From Mycobacterium kiyosense (GTDB lineage: Bacteria; Actinomycetota; Actinomycetes; Mycobacteriales; Mycobacteriaceae), in assembly GCA_021654635.1 (NCBI GenBank), contig AP025179.1:5642001-5706000 (forward strand): 64,000 nt of DNA. The letters run 5' to 3'. Both the position numbers and the translations under genes were made by a program. Positions 32,102-41,417 of the stretch are shown piece after piece. A model generated the notes under the pieces. That model was not told where the DNA came from and made no database searches. It saw nothing but the letters and a program-made list of their open reading frames with translations. The number at the start of each line of letters is the position of its first letter. Positions within the stretch are counted from its first letter, which is position 1.

Positions 32102-33193
32102 TCAGACCAGGCGCCCGGCGAGCACCCTGTCCGGCCGTGGTTCGCCGAGCTTGGTACGCATAGCGCCCCACGGGTCCGCGTAGCGTCCCGGCGCGTCCCG
32201 ATAAGCCGCACGCCGCTTGAGCACCAACCGGGCCAGGGGCGCCAGCAATCGCATCGGGTGCCGGCGCCAGCCGGTGGCCGCACGCATCTCGGCCAGCATG
32301 TCCGGCCACCGGTGGTGCTGGAAGTCCAGCAGCTCCTGGGATCGGGTGGTGTCCATCCAGTCGGTGACGAACCAGTTCTCGTCGCTGTCGGGGTCACCGG
32401 GCCGTCCTCCGGGTAATACGTCGTCCAGGCCGCGGGTGGCCGCCAACGCCGCGCCCACCTCGCCCTGCAACAGCTGGTGCGATTCGTCGCCGGCGATCAG
32501 CAAGATCTCGCCGACCACGTCTCGCGCGGGAGCGGTTGTTGCGGCAGCGAACGCGACCGCGACATCGCGGACGTCGACGCTGTGCATCCGCCCGTCGGTG
32601 GGCAGCGCGCTTTCGAAGTAGAGCGCGTCGAACGTGAACGGCATCGCGCCGGGGTCGACGCTCATCACGCCGCCCAGCCGCAGGATCACCCACGGCAGGC
32701 TCGAGCTCCGCACGTGGCGCTCGGCTTCCGCCTTGTGTGCCCCGTAGCTGTCCGACGGGGCGAGGGGGCTGTCGGCGGTCAGCAGCTGCGGGTGGCGGTG
32801 CGGATTGCGGGCCCCGTGCACGGCGTTGCTGGACGCCTGGATGAAGCGGGGCGGTTGCCGGCATGATTCGGCAGCCCGCAACAGCGACACCGTCGCGTCG
32901 ACGTTGACCCGGCGCGCGAGCTCGGGCTGGCCGTAGATCACCGGCGGGATCACCGCGGCCAGGTGGATGACCACGGCCGGCTCGACCTGGGCGATCAGCT
33001 TCGCGACGGCCTGCGGATCGGTGAGGTCCGCCCAGTACGCCTGGGCGCCGGCGGGCAGCGACCTGGCCGCCTTGCGCTGCGCCGGGGTGCCGAGGTCGGT
33101 GGCCACCACCTGGTGGCCACCGGCGGCCAGCCGGCGCACGGTTTGCGATCCGACCAGCCCGAATCCTCCTGTGACAAGCACTATTTCGGCCAT
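32102..33193 (-). CDS. NAD-dependent epimerase/dehydratase family protein
   Basis: A 363-residue extended short-chain dehydrogenase. The Rossmann motif VTGGFGLVGSQT (TGxxGxxG) is at residues 6-17, the active-site serine region is FIQASSNAVHG, and SYGAHKAEAERH supplies the YxxxK pair (about 155-159). ATG 33193 is chosen because VLVTGG follows immediately and an SD-like GGGAGG lies upstream; 13 more in-frame codons exist to 33232. The substrate (sugar nucleotide, steroid or other) is not predictable. The gene is divergent from an acyltransferase-DGAT pair, with a palindrome in between. Confidence 0.8.
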   Translation of the reverse strand: MAEIVLVTGGFGLVGSQTVRRLAAGGHQVVATDLGTPAQRKAARSLPAGAQAYWADLTDPQAVAKLIAQVEPAVVIHLAAVIPPVIYGQPELARRVNVDATVSLLRAAESCRQPPRFIQASSNAVHGARNPHRHPQLLTADSPLAPSDSYGAHKAEAERHVRSSSLPWVILRLGGVMSVDPGAMPFTFDALYFESALPTDGRMHSVDVRDVAVAFAAATTAPARDVVGEILLIAGDESHQLLQGEVGAALAATRGLDDVLPGGRPGDPDSDENWFVTDWMDTTRSQELLDFQHHRWPDMLAEMRAATGWRRHPMRLLAPLARLVLKRRAAYRDAPGRYADPWGAMRTKLGEPRPDRVLAGRLV

Positions 33194-33273
33194 GGCGCCT
33201 CCCCTGACTCGTTGCTGTGCGGTATGCCACACTGTGTGATAATGACATTCTCTTTATTCGAGAGTAGCATATT

Positions 33274-33289
33274 CTCTACATACGTAGAG
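33274..33289. promoter_or_regulatory. Palindromic operator-like site (CTCTAC-N4-GTAGAG)
   Basis: A perfect inverted repeat CTCTAC ATAC GTAGAG lies in an AT-rich patch (33240-33292) that stands out from the high-GC background. Nearby GAGAGTAGCATATTCTCTAC is a second imperfect repeat of the same bases. The site is central between the divergent epimerase and acyltransferase genes and looks like a binding site for a TetR- or GntR-type repressor. Confidence 0.55.
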
Positions 33290-33346
33290 CGGCGGAACGG
33301 GTAATCCCCATCACAACGCCACCATCGCCGACCATCGGAGAACGCC

Positions 33347-34156
33347 ATGACCGCCAGCGACAATCCGGACGCACGCGAGATCGCCAAGTGGGATCCCGCA
33401 TTCACCAAGCAGGTCATCGACACCGTCGCACCGATGGTCAGGCGGTGGCACCGCGCCGAAGTACGAAATCTGCAGAACATCCCTGCCGCCGGCGGCGCGC
33501 TGGTGGTCTCCAACCACTCCGGCGGCATGTTCACCCCGGATGTGTTCATCTTCTCGCCGGCCTACTACGACACCTTCGGCTACGACCGCCCCGTCTACAC
33601 CCTCGGCCACTACGGACTGTTCATCGGTCCGATGGACGGCTGGCTGCGCCGGCTCGGGGTGATCGAGGCTAGCCGGGAAAATGCCGCCGCCGCACTGCAT
33701 TCCGGCGCGGTGGTGCTGGTCTTCCCAGGCGGCGACTACGACTCCTACCGACCGACGTTCGAAGCGAACACCGTCGACTTCAACGGCCGCACCGGCTACG
33801 TCACCACCGCCGTCGAAGCCGGGGTACCAATCGTGCCGACGGTGTCGATCGGCGCGCAGGAAACCCAGCTGTTCCTCACCCGCGGCAACTGGCTGGCCCG
33901 CAAACTGGGGCTGACCAAGGCCCGGATGGACATCCTGCCGGTCAGCTTCGGTTTCCCGTTCGGCATCAGTGTGATCTTCCCGCCCAACCTGCCGCTGCCG
34001 GCCAAGATCGTGACCGAGGTGCTCGAGCCGATCGACGTCGTCGCGCAATTCGGCACCGACCCCGACGTCGCCGAAGTGGATGCTTACGTCCGCTCGGTGA
34101 TGCAGCGCGCGCTGGACCGGTTATCCGCCCAGCGCCGGCTGCCCGTGTTGGGTTGA
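33347..34156 (+). CDS. PlsC-like lysophospholipid acyltransferase family protein
   Basis: A 269-residue acyltransferase of the PlsC/LPLAT superfamily. The catalytic His is in VVSNHSGGMFTPDVF (about residue 54); the Asp follows eight residues after the His instead of the usual five, as in some actinobacterial members. Downstream are VLVFPGGDYDSYRP (the glycerophosphate-binding FPGG block) and GVPIVPTVSIGAQE. It should acylate a glycerolipid intermediate at the membrane. WS/DGAT follows twelve bases later, so the pair may act together in triacylglycerol formation. Confidence 0.82.
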   Translation: MTASDNPDAREIAKWDPAFTKQVIDTVAPMVRRWHRAEVRNLQNIPAAGGALVVSNHSGGMFTPDVFIFSPAYYDTFGYDRPVYTLGHYGLFIGPMDGWLRRLGVIEASRENAAAALHSGAVVLVFPGGDYDSYRPTFEANTVDFNGRTGYVTTAVEAGVPIVPTVSIGAQETQLFLTRGNWLARKLGLTKARMDILPVSFGFPFGISVIFPPNLPLPAKIVTEVLEPIDVVAQFGTDPDVAEVDAYVRSVMQRALDRLSAQRRLPVLG

Positions 34157-34168
34157 GAGCAGGTCGTA

Positions 34169-35554
34169 ATGAAACGGCTGAACGGCATGGACGCGATGCT
34201 GCTCTACAGCGAAACGCCCAACCTGCACACCCACACCCTGAAAGTGGCCGTGATCGATCCGGGCACAGCACCTTTCGGCTTCGAGGCATTCCGCCGCCAC
34301 CTGTCCGGGCGGATGCACCTGCTGGAGCCGTTGCGCTACCAGCTGGTCGAGATGCCCTGGCGGCTCGGCCATCCGATGTGGCGAGAGAACTGCGAGGCGG
34401 ACCTGGACTACCACCTGCGCCGGGTACAGATCCCGGCACCGGGTGGTCGGCGCGAACTGGACCAGGTGATCGGTGAGATCGCCTCGACGCCGCTGGACCG
34501 CGGACGTCCGCTGTGGGAGTTCCATTTCGCCGAGGGACTGGCCGGCGGCCGGTGCGCGGTGATCGGGAAGGTACACCACTGTCTGGCCGACGGCATCGCG
34601 TCGGCGAACCTGTTGGCACGCCTGATGAACCTGGTTGACGTGGCCGCAACCGACTGCGAGACGGATTGCACTGCAACGACTTTCGGTCTGGTCCGGGCAG
34701 CGCTGGCGGACCAGTTCCGCCAGCTCGCGGCGTTGCCCGGGTTGATCAGGGACGCCGCGCGGGGCGTGGCCGGGGTGCGCCGACGCTCCCGGGAACGCGG
34801 CGGCCACCCCGATCTCGCCGCCGCATTCGACGCCCCACCGACCTTCCTCAACAGTCACGTGGTGTCGCCCCAACGCCGATTCGCCAGCGCGGCGCTGCCA
34901 TTGGCCGAGGTCAAGGCCACCGCCGCGGAGCTAGGTGTGACGATCAACGACCTGATCCTTTCGATGGCCGCCGGGGGCCTGCGCACGCTGCTACTGGACT
35001 ACGACGGAGTCGCCGACCGGCCCATCGTCGCGTCGGTCCCGACCGCCACCGACAAGTCGGACCGAATCACCGGCAACGAGATCAGCGGTCTGTCCGTCTC
35101 GCTGCCGGTGCACATCGACGACCCGGTCGAACGGGTACGGCTGGTGGCGCTGGCCACCCGGATCGCCAAGGAGGACCACGAGATCCTCGGCCCCGGCCTG
35201 TACGGGCGGATGATGAGCTACCTGCCCGCGGCAATCGCGCCGGCGATGTTCCGCTGGCTGGGCCGGCGCGACGCGCCGAACAAGATCATGAACGTGGCGG
35301 TGTCCAGCGTGCTGGGCCCGCGCCGGCGCGGGAACTTCGCCGGTGCCCCGGTCAGCGAGATCTACTCCACCGGGGTACTCTCCCCCGCGGCGCCGGTCAA
35401 CATCACCGTGTGGAGCTACGCCGACCAGCTCGGCATCGCGGTGCTGACCGACGACAAGACCTTCACCGACACCCACGACGCGACCGCGGCGCTCACCGCG
35501 GCGTTCGACGAGTTACGCAGTGCCGCAACACCTTACGCGACGCTCACGGCCTGA
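34169..35554 (+). CDS. Wax ester synthase / diacylglycerol acyltransferase (WS/DGAT)
   Basis: A 461-residue member of the WS/DGAT (Tgs) family that esterifies diacylglycerol or fatty alcohol with acyl-CoA to form storage lipid. The active site HHxxxDG is HHCLADG near residue 136. Family landmarks: LNGMDAMLLY near the N-terminus, PLWEFHFAEGL, NDLILSMAAGGLR and SSVLGPRRRGNFAGAPV near 378. Full length for the family. It lies twelve bases after the PlsC-like gene. It probably acts at the inner leaflet on lipid droplets. Confidence 0.9.
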   Translation: MKRLNGMDAMLLYSETPNLHTHTLKVAVIDPGTAPFGFEAFRRHLSGRMHLLEPLRYQLVEMPWRLGHPMWRENCEADLDYHLRRVQIPAPGGRRELDQVIGEIASTPLDRGRPLWEFHFAEGLAGGRCAVIGKVHHCLADGIASANLLARLMNLVDVAATDCETDCTATTFGLVRAALADQFRQLAALPGLIRDAARGVAGVRRRSRERGGHPDLAAAFDAPPTFLNSHVVSPQRRFASAALPLAEVKATAAELGVTINDLILSMAAGGLRTLLLDYDGVADRPIVASVPTATDKSDRITGNEISGLSVSLPVHIDDPVERVRLVALATRIAKEDHEILGPGLYGRMMSYLPAAIAPAMFRWLGRRDAPNKIMNVAVSSVLGPRRRGNFAGAPVSEIYSTGVLSPAAPVNITVWSYADQLGIAVLTDDKTFTDTHDATAALTAAFDELRSAATPYATLTA

Positions 35555-35560
35555 TCAGGT

Positions 35561-36235
35561 TCAGGCGGCCAGCACCGCGTCGAGCGCGGAGTAGAACAGG
35601 CCCAGCCCGTCTTCGGACGGCCCGGTCAGCGCTTCGATCGCGTGCTCGGGGTGCGGCATCAGGCCGACCACGCGCCGGTTGGCCGAGGTGACACCGGCGA
35701 TGTCGTGCTGCGAACCGTTGATGTTGTCCCGGTAGCGGAACACCACCCGGCCCTCGCCCTCCAGCTCGTCGAGCACCTGCTTGGGTGCCACATAGCGACC
35801 CTCGCCGGACTTCAGCGGGATCAGCAGGTCGGCGTCGGGCTCGAAGCGCGACGTCCAGGCCGTCGCCGTCGAGGCCACCCGCAGCCAGACGTCGCGGCAG
35901 ACGAAATGCAGGCCCACGTTGCGGGTCAGCGCGCCGGGCAGCAGGCCCGCTTCGCACAGCACCTGAAAACCGTTGCAAATACCCAACACCGGCATGCCGC
36001 GGCCGGCGGCGGCGACCACTTCGCCCATCACCGGAGCGAACCGGGCGATCGCTCCCGCGCGCAGATAGTCCCCGTAGGAGAAGCCGCCCGGTACCACCAC
36101 CGCGTCGACGCCTTTGAGATCGGCGTCGGCGTGCCAGAGGTTGACCACCTCGGCGCCCACCTTGCGCGCCGCTCGCGCGGCGTCCACGTCGTCGAGGCTG
36201 CCGGGAAAGGTGATGACGCCGATACGGGCCGTCAC
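35561..36235 (-). CDS. purQ: Phosphoribosylformylglycinamidine synthase subunit PurQ (glutaminase)
   Basis: PurQ provides ammonia from glutamine to PurL for FGAM formation. The 224-residue class I glutamine amidotransferase has the nucleophile Cys in [11 protein letters not shown] (about 86) and the His-Glu pair in [12 protein letters not shown] (about 195). It starts [26 protein letters not shown] 36235 overlaps the purS stop by four bases (GTGA). Co-translation with purS matches their joint role in the PurLQS complex. Confidence 0.96.
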   Translation of the reverse strand: MTARIGVITFPGSLDDVDAARAARKVGAEVVNLWHADADLKGVDAVVVPGGFSYGDYLRAGAIARFAPVMGEVVAAAGRGMPVLGICNGFQVLCEAGLLPGALTRNVGLHFVCRDVWLRVASTATAWTSRFEPDADLLIPLKSGEGRYVAPKQVLDELEGEGRVVFRYRDNINGSQHDIAGVTSANRRVVGLMPHPEHAIEALTGPSEDGLGLFYSALDAVLAA

Positions 36236-36471
36236 CGCGGTTCCCGGCTGATCGTCCAGTCCTCGATCACGGTGTTGGCCAATAACGACTCGGCGATCTC
36301 GGCCAGCGCGACGTCGTCGACGGTGTCGTCGACCTCCAGCTCAAACCGCTTGCCCTGACGGACATCCGAAATACCCCGATGACCCAGCCGGCCCAGCGCG
36401 CCGACGATTGCCTGACCCTGCGGATCGAGAATCTCCGCTTTGGGCATCACATGCACGACCACCCGGGCCAA
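36232..36471 (-). CDS. purS: Phosphoribosylformylglycinamidine synthase subunit PurS
   Basis: PurS is the small bridging subunit of FGAM synthase. The 79-residue protein reads [20 protein letters not shown], then [20 protein letters not shown] and [16 protein letters not shown], all typical. The start is a TTG at 36471, chosen because GAGGAGG lies upstream at normal spacing and the family begins there; the open frame runs on further only as antisense. It overlaps purQ by four bases. Confidence 0.93.
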   Translation of the reverse strand: MARVVVHVMPKAEILDPQGQAIVGALGRLGHRGISDVRQGKRFELEVDDTVDDVALAEIAESLLANTVIEDWTISREPR

Positions 36472-36539
36472 CGCGCTCCTCCTCAGCTCCGATCCCCGTC
36501 TCGCCCGACGGGCGGACAGACGGGCCAACTCTACCGCGC

Positions 36540-37292
36540 CTAGCCGACCAGGATCAGGCCGTCGCCGCCCAACTCGGCGATGCGGCGCTGCGCTGCGCCG
36601 TCGGGATCGAGTGCCGCCTCGGACAGCGCCGTCCAGGCGTTGAGCAGCAGCGCAGCATCCGGTTGCGCCGACGCCGCGCGGGCGGCGCGGGCCGCCTCGA
36701 AAAACTCGCCGATGCGGGGGTGCTCGAGTGCGACGTTCACCGCATCGCATCGCTGTCCGGCGAGCTCGGCCAGGGCGATGCTGTTGACTCCGAGCAGCAC
36801 CGGCGGACGCGGGTCGGGCAGCGGAAACCCCGTCCACTGTGCGGCCCGGTTCGGGTCCCACTGAGCGTCGCACAGGTCGAGCACGTCGCGCAGGTGCCGG
36901 TGCCGCTGCCGCATCGAGTCGCTGAGCGCGATTCCGACAAGTTCGTGCTCACGCGACCAGGGGCTGCCCGGCGCCGCTCCCGCGCCCAGCCCGAACACGA
37001 AGCGGCCGCCACTGATTTCCTGGACCGAGGCGGCCGCCGCCACGGTCACCCCGGCGGGCCGGTTGGCCGCGTTCACCACCAGGGTGCCGACCTTTATCGA
37101 GGACGTCGCCGCGGCCAGCGCCCCGGCCAGCGTGAAGCACTCCAGCATCCGGGAGCCGGACAACATCGCGCCGGAGAGGTGGTCGAACACCCACGCGGTG
37201 CCGAACCCGTCGGCTTCGGCTCGCAGCACGCTGTCCCGCAACTGCGGCCAGGGATGGGAAGCGGCGCTGTAGAGCACGTCGAGTGTCACCAT
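36540..37292 (-). CDS. LLM-class F420-dependent oxidoreductase
   Basis: A 250-residue luciferase-like TIM-barrel protein, probably using coenzyme F420 as most mycobacterial members do. Landmarks are LDVLYSAASHPWPQLRDSVLRAEADGFGTAWVFDHL, KVGTLVVNAANRPAGVTVAAAASVQEISGGRFVFGLGAG, and SPWSREHELVG. It is somewhat short for the class (usually 280-350). GTG 37292 is used. It lies 68 bases upstream of purS on the same strand. The substrate is unknown. Confidence 0.82.
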   Translation of the reverse strand: MVTLDVLYSAASHPWPQLRDSVLRAEADGFGTAWVFDHLSGAMLSGSRMLECFTLAGALAAATSSIKVGTLVVNAANRPAGVTVAAAASVQEISGGRFVFGLGAGAAPGSPWSREHELVGIALSDSMRQRHRHLRDVLDLCDAQWDPNRAAQWTGFPLPDPRPPVLLGVNSIALAELAGQRCDAVNVALEHPRIGEFFEAARAARAASAQPDAALLLNAWTALSEAALDPDGAAQRRIAELGGDGLILVG

Positions 37293-37341
37293 CGACCCAA
37301 CATACCGGTTAAAAATACGGCGCCGGAACGGATTTCGCGCG

Positions 37342-38028
37342 TCACGAACAGGACGCGATGTAGGCCTCGCACAGCGGAGCGGTCATCGCGTCCAGGACGG
37401 CGGCGTCGGAGATCACCGGCCACGCCACTTCGGGGGACCCGCTCGCCCACAGCGTCAGCTCGCTGATCGTGCTGCTGGCGACGTGAGCCAGCAGATAGGT
37501 GTGCACGAGGACCGGTCCGCTGATCACCGCCGCCATCCGGGTGGGCTCGTCATCGGTGACCGACGGCGACTGTGCCGGTGCGCCCAGCTGGCAGGCGCGC
37601 AGTGCGGCGACCGCGCTGCCGAAGACCGATGCGGCCAGCGCGCCGCCGCGGGCGGTGTCACCGCGCCAGTGCATGATCTGGGCGTGCAGTTGCCACTGGC
37701 CGTCGGGACGGGTCACCGTGACGCGGGCCGCGACGGTCGAGTTGCGAGTGTCCTGCGGGACGGCCGGGGTTGCGCAGACCTGCTCGAACTTGAACTGCGG
37801 CGTCGTGCCGGTCACCGGCACCGCGCGGCCGGCGAGCGGCGGCCAGCCGGACACCGCATCCAGCGGCACCGACCGATGGGCGATCCACGCGGTTGACGGG
37901 ATCTGGTCACAGATCGGCGGGCAGGTCTGCGGCTCGGCGTGTGCGGGCGCCACCACGATCAGCGCGACGACGACATTGCCGGCGACCAGCATCGTCGCCA
38001 GAATCATCCGCAGCTGCACGGCCCCCAT
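37342..38028 (-). CDS. Secreted protein of unknown function
   Basis: A 228-residue predicted exported protein. The N-terminus is a signal peptide (MILATMLVAGNVVVALIVVAPAHA, cleavage probably after AHA). The mature part has six Cys (TCPPIC, VCATP, ACQLG, LCEAYIASCS), consistent with disulfides outside the membrane. I recognise no domain. ATG 38028 starts the signal peptide; 23 more in-frame codons upstream overlap the divergent MBL gene and are unlikely. The upstream neighbour MBL-fold gene starts 18 bases away in the opposite direction. Confidence 0.7.
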   Translation of the reverse strand: MGAVQLRMILATMLVAGNVVVALIVVAPAHAEPQTCPPICDQIPSTAWIAHRSVPLDAVSGWPPLAGRAVPVTGTTPQFKFEQVCATPAVPQDTRNSTVAARVTVTRPDGQWQLHAQIMHWRGDTARGGALAASVFGSAVAALRACQLGAPAQSPSVTDDEPTRMAAVISGPVLVHTYLLAHVASSTISELTLWASGSPEVAWPVISDAAVLDAMTAPLCEAYIASCS

Positions 38029-38046
38029 CAGGGCACAATCGTAGAC

Positions 38047-38685
38047 ATGCAACTGACGCATTTCGGCCATTCGTGCCTTCTCGCCGAGTTCGGTCAAACG
38101 AAAGTCTTATTCGACCCGGGCAGCTTCGCCCACGGCTTCGAGGGCATCACCGGCCTGTCGGCGATCCTGATCACCCACCAACACCCCGACCACGTCGACG
38201 TCTCGCGGCTGCCGGCGTTGCTGGAAGCCAACCCGGACGCCCCGCTGTACGCCGACCCGCAGACCACCGCGCAGCTGGGCGAGCCCTGCCAGGCGGTGCA
38301 CGTGGGTGACGAACTTTCGGTGGGGCAGCTGACCATTCGCGCCCTGGGCGGTCGGCATGCGGTGATTCATCCGGAAATCCCGGTAATCGAGAACATCTCG
38401 TTTGTGATCGGCGACGGCGACCACCCGGCCAGGTTGATGCATCCCGGCGATGCGCTGTTCGTGCCCGACGAACCCGTGGACGTGTTGGCCACTCCCGCGG
38501 CGGCGCCGTGGATGAAGATCTCCGAAGCTGTCGACTACCTGCGGGCGGTGAACCCTGTCCGGGCGGTCCCCATCCACCAGGGCATCGTGGCGCCCGCGGC
38601 GCGCGGCATCTACTACGGGCGGCTCACCGAGATGACCGACACCGACTTCCAGGTGCTACCGGAGGAGGACGCGGTCAGCTTCTGA
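38047..38685 (+). CDS. MBL-fold metallo-hydrolase
   Basis: A 212-residue metallo-beta-lactamase-fold protein of the UlaG-like type. It opens with LTHFGHSCLLAEFGQTKVLFDPG, then has the metal motif ITHQHPDHVDV (HxHxDH), GGRHAVIHPEIP, and GDALFVP. It is cytoplasmic as no signal peptide is seen. The substrate is unknown. ATG 38047 is 18 bases from the divergent secreted-protein start. Confidence 0.82.
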   Translation: MQLTHFGHSCLLAEFGQTKVLFDPGSFAHGFEGITGLSAILITHQHPDHVDVSRLPALLEANPDAPLYADPQTTAQLGEPCQAVHVGDELSVGQLTIRALGGRHAVIHPEIPVIENISFVIGDGDHPARLMHPGDALFVPDEPVDVLATPAAAPWMKISEAVDYLRAVNPVRAVPIHQGIVAPAARGIYYGRLTEMTDTDFQVLPEEDAVSF

Positions 38686-38755
38686 CCGCGAGTCAGCCGT
38701 GCTGTTTGCGGCGGCGCCGCGGCCGGTGGTATCGCCGAGCTGCCGACGTCAGCCG

Positions 38756-38814
38756 CGAGCGTTGCGCTGGCGTGACGCTCGGCGCCGACTGCTGCGCTGG
38801 CGTGACGCTCGGCG
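38756..38814. repeat. Two copies of the interspersed TGCGCTGGCGTGACGCTCGG repeat
   Basis: Two nearly identical units (GTTGCGCTGGCGTGACGCTC and GCTGCGCTGGCGTGACGCTC) sit side by side after the MBL gene. The same family is found at 12070-12127. The core is partly palindromic (GAGCGT ... ACGCTC). Confidence 0.65.
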
Positions 38815-38866
38815 GGGTAGACGCGGGGTAGACGTGGGGTAGACGTGGGGTAGACGCGGGGTGGAC
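38812..38866. repeat. Five tandem 11-base repeats (GYGGGGTAGAC)
   Basis: GCGGGGTAGAC twice, GTGGGGTAGAC twice and GCGGGGTGGAC follow without gaps and end on the stop codon of the flavoprotein gene. Copy number may vary between strains. Confidence 0.85.
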
Positions 38867-40547
38867 TAGGCGATGTCGGCGGCGGCGCCGCGGCCGGCGG
38901 CCCGGCCGGAGAAGATGCAGCCGCCCAGGAAGGTGCCCTCCAGCGCACGGTAACCGTGCACGCCGCCACCGCCGAAGCCGGCGACCTCGCCGGCCGCATA
39001 CAGCCCGGCCACCGGGCTGCCGTCGGCCTTGAGGACCCGCGAGTCCAGGTCGGTCTCTATGCCGCCCAACGTCTTCGGGTGAGGATGTGCAACTTGACCG
39101 CGATCAGCGGGCCAGCCTTGGGATCGGCCAGACGATGCGGCGCGACCACCCGACCCAAACGGTCACCCAGATAGGTGCGGGCGGCGCGGATCGCGGTGAT
39201 CTGACCGTCCTTGGTGAACCGGTTGGCCACCTCACGATCGCGCGCGGTGACGGCCGCCGCCACGGTGTCGTAGTCCAGCGGCTGCACGTCGGGCAACTCG
39301 TTCATGGCGGCCACCAGCCCGGGCAGTGAATCGGCGGTGACGAAGTCCACGCCCCGGTCGATGAACGCCTGCACTGGCGCCGGCGGACCGGAACTGGCCC
39401 GCGAGCGCAGCAACTGGCGCACGCTCTGCCCGGTCAGGTCCGGGTTCTGCTCCTGGCCCGACAGCGCGAATTCCTTCTCAATGATCTTGGCGTTCAACAC
39501 AAACCACGTGTAGTCGTAACCGGTATGGGCGATGTGCTCCAAGGTGCCCAGCGTGTCGAAGCCCGGATACAGCGGCACCGGCAGCCGATTGCCCTCCCCG
39601 TCCAGCCACAGCGACGACGGCCCGGGAATGATCCGGATACCGTGCTGCGGCCAGACCGGTTCGTAGTTGGTGATGCCTTCGGTGTAGTGCCACATCCGGT
39701 CGGGGTTGATCACCCGCGCACCGGCTTTCTGGGCGATGCCGAGCATCCGGCCGTCCACGTGCGCGGGCACCCCGCTGAGCAACTGCTTGGGCGCGCGGCC
39801 CATCCGACGCGGCCAGTTCTTGCGCACCAGATCGTGGTTGCCGCCGATGCCCCCGCTGGTGACGATCACCGCGCCGGCGCGAAACTCGAACTTTCTCAAC
39901 CCTTTCCGTGAGGACGGCACCCCGCGCGGCTGATCGGACGGTTCCAACACGGTGCCCCGGACACCGGTCACCGCGTCGCCCGCCACGATCAACCGGTCCA
40001 CCTGATGGCGGTGCGCGAACCGCACGTTCGGCCGGTTGCGCAGCTGCCGGGCGAAGATCTCGACCAGCGCGGGCCCGGTGCCCCAGGTGATGTGGAACCG
40101 CGGCACCGAATTGCCGTGTCCCTGTGCGTCGTAACCTCCCCGCTCGGCCCAGCCGACCAGCGGGAAGATCTTCAGGCCGCGGGCCCGTAGCCAGCTGCGC
40201 TTCTCCCCCGCCGCGAAGTCGACGTACGCGTGCGCCCACTGCTCCGGCCAGTAATCCTCGGGCCGGTCGAACGCTGCGGTGCCCAGCCAGTCCTGCAGCG
40301 CGAGTTCGTGGCTGTCGCGAATGCCCAGCCGACGCTGCTCGGGGCTGTTGACGAAGAACAGGCCACCGAACGACCAGTACGCCTGCCCGCCCAGGTTGGC
40401 GCTGTTCTCCTGGTCCAGGATCAGCACCCGCAGACCGCGTTCCGCCAGTTCGCAGGCCGCCACCAGTCCGGCCAGCCCGGCACCGACGACGATCGCGTCC
40501 GCCGTGAAGGCTTTCAACTCGTCGGAACCCGCAGTCGCTTCGCTCAT
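38866..40547 (-). pseudogene. FAD-binding dehydrogenase (KsdD-like, Rv0785 type), one-base deletion near the end
   Basis: A flavoprotein of the FAD_binding_2 group, related to 3-ketosteroid dehydrogenases and fumarate reductases, matching Rv0785. The dinucleotide motif AIVVGAGLAGLVAACELAERG is at about residues 15-36; the substrate-domain motif ASSGPP and the FAD-contacting end GLYAAGEVAGFGGGGVHGYRALEG are recognisable. The frame stops early at 39057 (ILTRRRWAA). Adding one A in the run at 39073-39075 would give TRKTLGGIETD and continue to TAG at 38866, about 560 residues, the family length. ATG 40547 is used. True pseudogene or sequencing slip both fit. Confidence 0.82.
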
Positions 40548-40600
40548 GTCGGTACAGGGTAGTGCCACCGATGTGGTGGCCGGCCCGCCGCGCGAAGACG

Positions 40601-41305
40601 CTACGCGGCGTCTAGAACCGCCTTGTCGGCGCGCCACCGGTACACCATCGGCGTGCATTGCTGCAGCAGGGCAAGGTCGACGGCGTCGAGCATGGCTTGG
40701 CGCGGTCCGGGCTTACGCAAGTGGCGGGCGGCGACCGCGATGCGCACCACCCCGCCGCGCCGCGCGGTGCGCTCGGCGGACATCACCACCATCCGGCACC
40801 ACCACGGCTCGGCCAGATACCCTTCGCCGATGCCCAGCACGCGGGCCCGCACGGTGGTGTCGCGCACCAGGTCGCTGATCCCGTAAGCATCGGCGAGCAG
40901 GCGAAAGCCGTTGCCCGGCAACGCCTTGACCACGCCCGGTGAAACCAGCCAGCCCGGCGCCGCGAACAGCCGGGTGCGCAGCCCGAGATGCTCGAGCACC
41001 CGGTCGGCGCCCTTGAGCCGGAGGCTGGCCTCGTGGGCGTGCAGCGTGGCGAACTCGCCGCGGCGCTTCTTGACGGCGGATTCGTCGAAGCCGTGCAGCA
41101 CCAGCGCGTCGCCGCCGGAACGCCGGGCGGCCAGCCAGTCGACGGTGCGCGGGTCGCGGTCGAGGCGGTAGCGGTCGCCGAGGCGCGGTGCCACCAACAG
41201 CGACACCGGGACGGCGCGGGAGTCCATCTGCGCGCAGAAGTCCTCGACGTCGGACAGGGTGTGCTCACCGATACCCGAGACCGAGACGATCAGTTTTCCA
41301 GACAC
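40601..41305 (-). CDS. DUF2334-type polysaccharide-deacetylase-like protein (Rv0784 type)
   Basis: A 234-residue protein matching the Rv0784 position. It starts SGKLIVSVSGIGEHTLSDVEDFCAQMDSRAVPVSLLVAPRL and has ALVLHGFDESAVKKRRGEFATLHAHEASLRL and TRLFAAPGWLVSPGV, the layout of DUF2334 members of the carbohydrate esterase 4 fold. The metal His and Asp are partly recognisable (LHGFD). No signal peptide. GTG 41305 is chosen; the open frame continues upstream as antisense of the exporter promoter. Confidence 0.65.
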   Translation of the reverse strand: MSGKLIVSVSGIGEHTLSDVEDFCAQMDSRAVPVSLLVAPRLGDRYRLDRDPRTVDWLAARRSGGDALVLHGFDESAVKKRRGEFATLHAHEASLRLKGADRVLEHLGLRTRLFAAPGWLVSPGVVKALPGNGFRLLADAYGISDLVRDTTVRARVLGIGEGYLAEPWWCRMVVMSAERTARRGGVVRIAVAARHLRKPGPRQAMLDAVDLALLQQCTPMVYRWRADKAVLDAA

Positions 41306-41417
41306 GCTTGTAGTTTGCCGATCGCAGGTGTCACGACAGTGAAGGACACGCAGACTCCAGACGTCCATCCGCCCGCTGATCAGGTCGAACGATCCGTTAG
41401 ATATCCTCAGTAACGCC

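Noticed and set aside
38812..38866. CRISPR-like array
   Set aside because: Units are 11 bases with no spacers; it is a simple tandem repeat.
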